A stretch of DNA of 64,000 nucleotides from Lactifluus volemus (Eukaryota; Basidiomycota; Agaricomycetes; Russulales; Russulaceae), in contig WTXI01000014.1 of the NCBI GenBank assembly GCA_022376515.1, positions 186,001 through 250,000 of the forward strand. The letters are read 5' to 3'. The position numbers and the translations under genes were made by a program. Below are positions 59,846 through 64,000 of the stretch, in pieces; position 1 is the first letter of the stretch, and each line of letters opens with the position of its first letter. Under the pieces are notes generated by a model, which worked only from the letters and a program-made list of their open reading frames with translations, ran no database searches and was not told where the DNA came from.

Positions 59846-61966
59846 TTAATCATCTGCTTCATCACTGAAGACTATGTCCTCCCACTCCTTAGTGGCAGCC
59901 TCAACCTCAGCATCTTCAATGAGAATATTCTGCACAACCAGTTCTGCGTCCACCTTGGCGTGCTTACTGTGTGACATGAGGGGTAAAACGGGTTATGAGT
60001 CAGATTGAAGAACAACAGAAGGCTTACTTACCGCGCAAGCTTGTACAGGCGCCGGCAGAGGCGAGGGATGATCGCAGCATGTTTAGTCTTCTTCGAAAAG
60101 TCCTCGAGATAGCTGAGGCGTGCATCGTATTTCGCCTTGTACATGACACGAGTGAAGGGGATCTCACTAAAGGCTCCACTCTGGTACTCATCGAGACAAT
60201 TTTCGATCTAAGCGGTTACAATCGAGTGAGCGTAAATCATACAACACAAAAGGACTGAGACGGTGGCATTAAGCTTACTGCGGTGCACACAAGCGCGACA
60301 GTTGGGAGGGGGATGCGCCCTCCCCCATCAGGGTCAAAACGATTTGAATATCGCACGCCGTCGTCTTCCTTGTCATTAAACCACATCGCATTGATGATGA
60401 AAGGTATAGCGGGGGTAAGGAGGCACCCCTCGCGTCTCTCAGGGTCCTGAGGTGTACAGGTGATAAATGAGTGCATATGACCAAAAACCAGTAATGCAAG
60501 ACGTACCTGATATAAGAAGTTGCTCTTTGTAAGGAGGGTTTTGATAGCTTCCCTGTTATGTTCGTCTTCATTCGACTTGTTGAGGCCATAGACACCAGCA
60601 GCGAATCCACGAGCAATGGTCTTCAGTTTTCCACGGACTTCAGATGCGCGGCTGGTTATCTGACGGCGCCAGTAAGCTAGACACTGCGGAGAGGTACTTT
60701 GCACTTACAAGCCTCATTAAATCTTCATTCGGCTGGATTTGAACTTTCAGCGCAGCGCATGCATTGACCCAAACTAGTGCCGACAATTTACGGTTGACGT
60801 CGGCTTCGGGAAAGGCATCCTTCGTACAAACGATGACACGATACTCTTTAATTGCAGCATCCAAAACCTTCTGTGTCAGTTCGTCGAAATCGCGTCCTCG
60901 AACCCGCTGGCGGCTGCCGGTGGAGAACTGTCTGGGCCGCTTGGTGACAATGGTGGATTCTGGCGAAGGCGACGATGGGGGGTTCTTGCGGATCCCATGA
61001 GATCGTGAGCTGCCATCAACGTCACCGCTGTCTGTCACTAAAGAATTACCAGTAGTTGGTCATCGTCACGGAGCACTGGGAATATGCCTACCGTCGTCTA
61101 CATCACGCTGTGCATCTCCTTTAACCATTCCAGGTTCAGAAATAGATCATAAGCTGTGCAAGTGGACATACCATCATGGGAAGTCTCAGTATGCCGGCTA
61201 TCGTCTCCACTGGCATCCCGTCTGGTCGACACAGACGTCCTCAGTGAACGTGAACTTGAAGGAGGAACAGCCGAAGGCTGAAAGACGCCATCGTGATCAC
61301 AACTGTCGATGTCAGAGCTTTGGTAAATCTGAGGTGTCGAAGGTGCATCAATGCCTTGAGACGTCCGAGGGATGCGACGAATGAGCCTTGGGCGGGGGCG
61401 ATTTACCTCCTATGAACAGCACGAGTTAGTATTTCAAGTTATAAAAAGTGTGAAGGTTACTCCATACCCCAACCTCGCTGGGGGGCCCACGGTCACTACG
61501 GTCTTGAGATCTGCTGTGTGTTGATGGCACTCGTTTTGGTACGGGGAGTGCCACTGGGGTACAGGAAAACTAAAGACTCGGAAATGAGTAAGACTACCAG
61601 TCGAACCCCATATAACCTCACCGAAGCGTCTGGGGCATCCATGTCATTGTCCTCAGATTCGGGGCTATCATAGCGAGGGTCACGTCTATAACCCAGATGC
61701 TCCTGGTTTTCTTGCCGTGCCCGTAGCAGTTGCATTTCGTACTTTGCATGCATCTCTGCGTCTCTTCCTGCACGTTCATTCTCTATGATATATTTCGATC
61801 AGTGGCCTAGTAGAACAACCACGGGACAATAAGATAATGAGTGACCTGCGATTTTCTGTTTCATAGAAAGAGTTCTATGGCGGCCGCTGACACGGGAAGG
61901 CGCAGGCGACGCAGGCGTAGATGTAACTGGGTGTGTGACTGCTTTGGAGGAGCGACGAGGAGCCAT
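59846..61966 (-). CDS. DUF6532-type protein, mobile-element associated
   Basis: The N-terminus (MAPRRSSKAVTHPVTSTPAS) is basic and Ser/Pro-rich, and the linker exons are polar (DPRYDSPESEDNDMDAPDAS, RPRPRLIRRIPRTSQG). The C-terminal half resembles the domain common near basidiomycete transposons: LDAAIKEYRVIVCTKDAFPE, LSALVWVNACAALKVQI, TSRASEVRGKLKTIARGFAA and then TPAIPFIINAMWFNDKED, RIPLPTVALVCTAV and an acidic end EWEDIVFSDEADD. Seven or more exons. The function is unknown. Its position between KDZ and Plavaka genes suits an element-borne gene. Confidence 0.65.
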
Positions 61967-62150
61967 TGAGAGGTAAACTGTGACAATAGAGGCAACAACA
62001 TACCTTTATAAAGGAGTAATCAATGGACATGGTCTGTGTGGCAGATTTTGCGAGACTCACGAAGCGGCGAGTGACTTGGGAAAAAGCAATCGGAAAAAAT
62101 TTGTGGTGTGTGATGCGAGATCGTGGATTCAGATCTCACCGTGACTAGAC

Positions 62151-64000
62151 ATGAGTATTCCTACCTTGAATCCCTTCAAGTTGAGTACTGCCAGTGTACG
62201 TTTGCCGATAGACGTGATATCCCATCATACCCGAGCCACTGGCATGGCCGCTGAACTCCCTGGCAGAATCTGCGGTGTTTGTCGATCAGGCCCCTTTCCT
62301 AGCACACCCGGTCTGAGGCGGCACATCAGGCAAGTCCCAGAATGCAGACGCGCAGCTCAAAACGAGTTCAGAGAGTACCTGAGCGATATTTGGACGCACG
62401 ATCTGGACGAAGTTGAAGAAGCACCTCCGAGTCCATCCATTGAAACTGCTGTTAGCGACTCAGACCCTGAGCCTGACACACTCGCAGGGGTCATTGACAA
62501 CAACTTGGACAGCGAAGAGATTGCTGGTGAAGGACTCGGAGACCATATTTTCGCATCTGATGCCACAGACAATCAAGCGGCAGAAGATGTCGCACCTCCT
62601 AGCAACAATGAGGAGTACATCGAAGAATTTCCTGCTCAGTATCGCGCAGGTGCAGGCTGGTCTGCCTCAGATGCACCGCTTCCCAAGTTTCAAGATATTC
62701 ACCAGAGACAAAGCGACAACATCTACGCACCATTCGAGAACAAGGACGAGTGGGACATGGGCCAGTGGCTTTTCAAGAATGTAGGACAGACTCAGACCGA
62801 GGTGTTCCTCAGGCTTCCAGTAGTGAGTTCCAGTGACAGGGTTATCAGGGACTTGGAAGCGTGCATGTCTGACCAAGCAGTAGATAAATGCACGAGTAAC
62901 ACCATCCTATAAGAGCAATAGGTCACTTCTACAGAAGATAGATGCGTTGCCAACGCAAGGATGCAAGTGGAAGTGCGACATTGTTGACGTGCAAGGTGAT
63001 ATACACAGTGAAGATGGGATATTTCCAGCGGAGAAACTACAGTTATGGAGACGAGACCCAGTAGAATGCGTTAAGGACCTCCTCGGAAACATAATACTGC
63101 GCGATTCACTTTCGTATGCACCGGAACGCGTGTACGCCGATGCTGCAGGAACACAAAGGAAATACTCACAGATGTGGACTTCCGACTGGTGGTGGATATG
63201 CAAGTAAGATCAGTGAATCGTGTCGCATGTTGAGCAGCCTAATCTCAATTATCATCAGGGAACACTTCCTAATGGCTCGACTATTGCCCCAATCATTCTT
63301 TCATCCGATAAGACACGCCTATCTCAGTTTGGTGGCGATAAGAGCGCCTGGCCAGTGTATATGACTCTGGGCAATATCGATAAACTCAAGCGCCGTCAGG
63401 CCAATGCACACGCGACTATATTGATTGCTTATCTGCCTGTTCCCAAACTGGACATCTTCTCAGACAACACACGCACGGAAAAGAGTCACGACCTTTTCCA
63501 CTTTTGCATGCGGAGGATCTTACAGCCCCTGTCCAACGCAGGAAAGGAGGGCGTTGACATTGTTTGTGCTGATGGACTCATGCGCCGCGTTTTTCCCATC
63601 TTGGCTGCATATATCGCTGATTACCCAGAGCAGTGCCTCGTGGCATGCTGTAAAGAAAGTCGATGCCCGAGGTGTCGCGTTGAGCACGACAGAAGGGGCG
63701 AAATGTTGGAGTCAGCGCCACGGATTCAAGACCAAGCTCGTATTATTCTCTGGCACAAGGAAACTGGCCGTCGGGTGCAGAGATTCAAAGAAGACGGGAT
63801 GCGCCCATGTTTCCAGCCACTCTGGAAGCATCTCCCTCGCACCAACATCTTCAGTTGTTTCACACCCGACATACTTCATCAACTGCACAAAGGGGTGTTC
63901 AAGGACCACCTAGTCGAGTGGTGCACACGTATTGCAGGCGTGGAAGAAATCGACGCACGCTTCCGGACTGTTACTGACTTTGCTGGGCTAAGGAACTTCT
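62151..64000 (+). CDS. Plavaka transposase (CACTA-related), partial
   Basis: The N-terminal C2H2-like finger [20 protein letters not shown] is followed by an acidic linker. The conserved body starts with [20 protein letters not shown], after an intron I place at about 62821-62881. It continues [23 protein letters not shown] (intron to 63261), [40 protein letters not shown] and [11 protein letters not shown], with the cysteine cluster [12 protein letters not shown] near 63647-63680. It ends in [20 protein letters not shown] and [16 protein letters not shown] at the window edge. The start could be the ATG at 62151 or the one near 62242. The rest lies beyond 64000, so intactness is unknown. Confidence 0.85.

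Overview
The window is nuclear DNA of a basidiomycete fungus, most likely an Agaricomycete. Protein genes are cut by many 45-150 nt GT-AG introns. Single-copy eukaryotic housekeeping genes alternate with fungal genes (trifunctional folate enzyme, DGK1, Zn2Cys6 factor) and with basidiomycete-typical mobile genes (KDZ with a CxC2 cysteine cluster, Plavaka, DUF6532, F-box relics). I cannot name the genus.

Layout. 0.3-6 kb: QTRT2 (queuosine tRNA modification), a J-domain membrane protein (minus), RAD6 and a Ser/Pro-rich unknown protein. 6.1-12.5 kb: a decayed duplicate of the DGK1 3' end, then a near-perfect 5.9 kb palindrome made of two oppositely oriented, sequence-identical pogo/Fot1-type transposons, with every junction at a TA. 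13.2-23.9 kb: DGK1, the divergent ribosomal protein pair RPS22/RPS17, a DEDDy 3'-5' exonuclease, a FOL1 pseudogene carrying a hairpin insertion, zuotin and a single-pass membrane protein. 24-26.7 kb: gene-poor, with a broken F-box gene. 26.7-46.3 kb: a dense housekeeping block of FOL1, EMC2, a bHLH factor, a MoCF/CinA-type protein, MCM4, a Zn2Cys6 factor, PPX1, tRNA-Gln, an RSA3-like protein and cyclin C. 47.5-64 kb: a mobile-element compartment holding a hairpin element, a truncated LTR retrotransposon running into a ~75 bp minisatellite, an apparently intact KDZ transposase gene, a DUF6532 gene and a Plavaka transposase that continues past the window.

Gene organisation. Divergent pairs sit very close (RSA3-like/cyclin C 49 bp between start codons, FOL1/EMC2 91 bp, RPS22/RPS17 309 bp), so their promoters must be shared. 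Three genes (RAD6, RPS17, FOL1) are split right after the start codon, leaving coding first exons of 3-5 nt.

Data quality. QTRT2, PPX1, the RSA3-like gene and cyclin C show single-base frame breaks, several at homopolymers where one added base restores a conserved motif. These are most simply under-called homopolymers in the assembly, concentrated at 42.5-46.3 kb, though real decay is not excluded. All intron and exon calls were made by reading splice signals and conserved protein motifs by eye.
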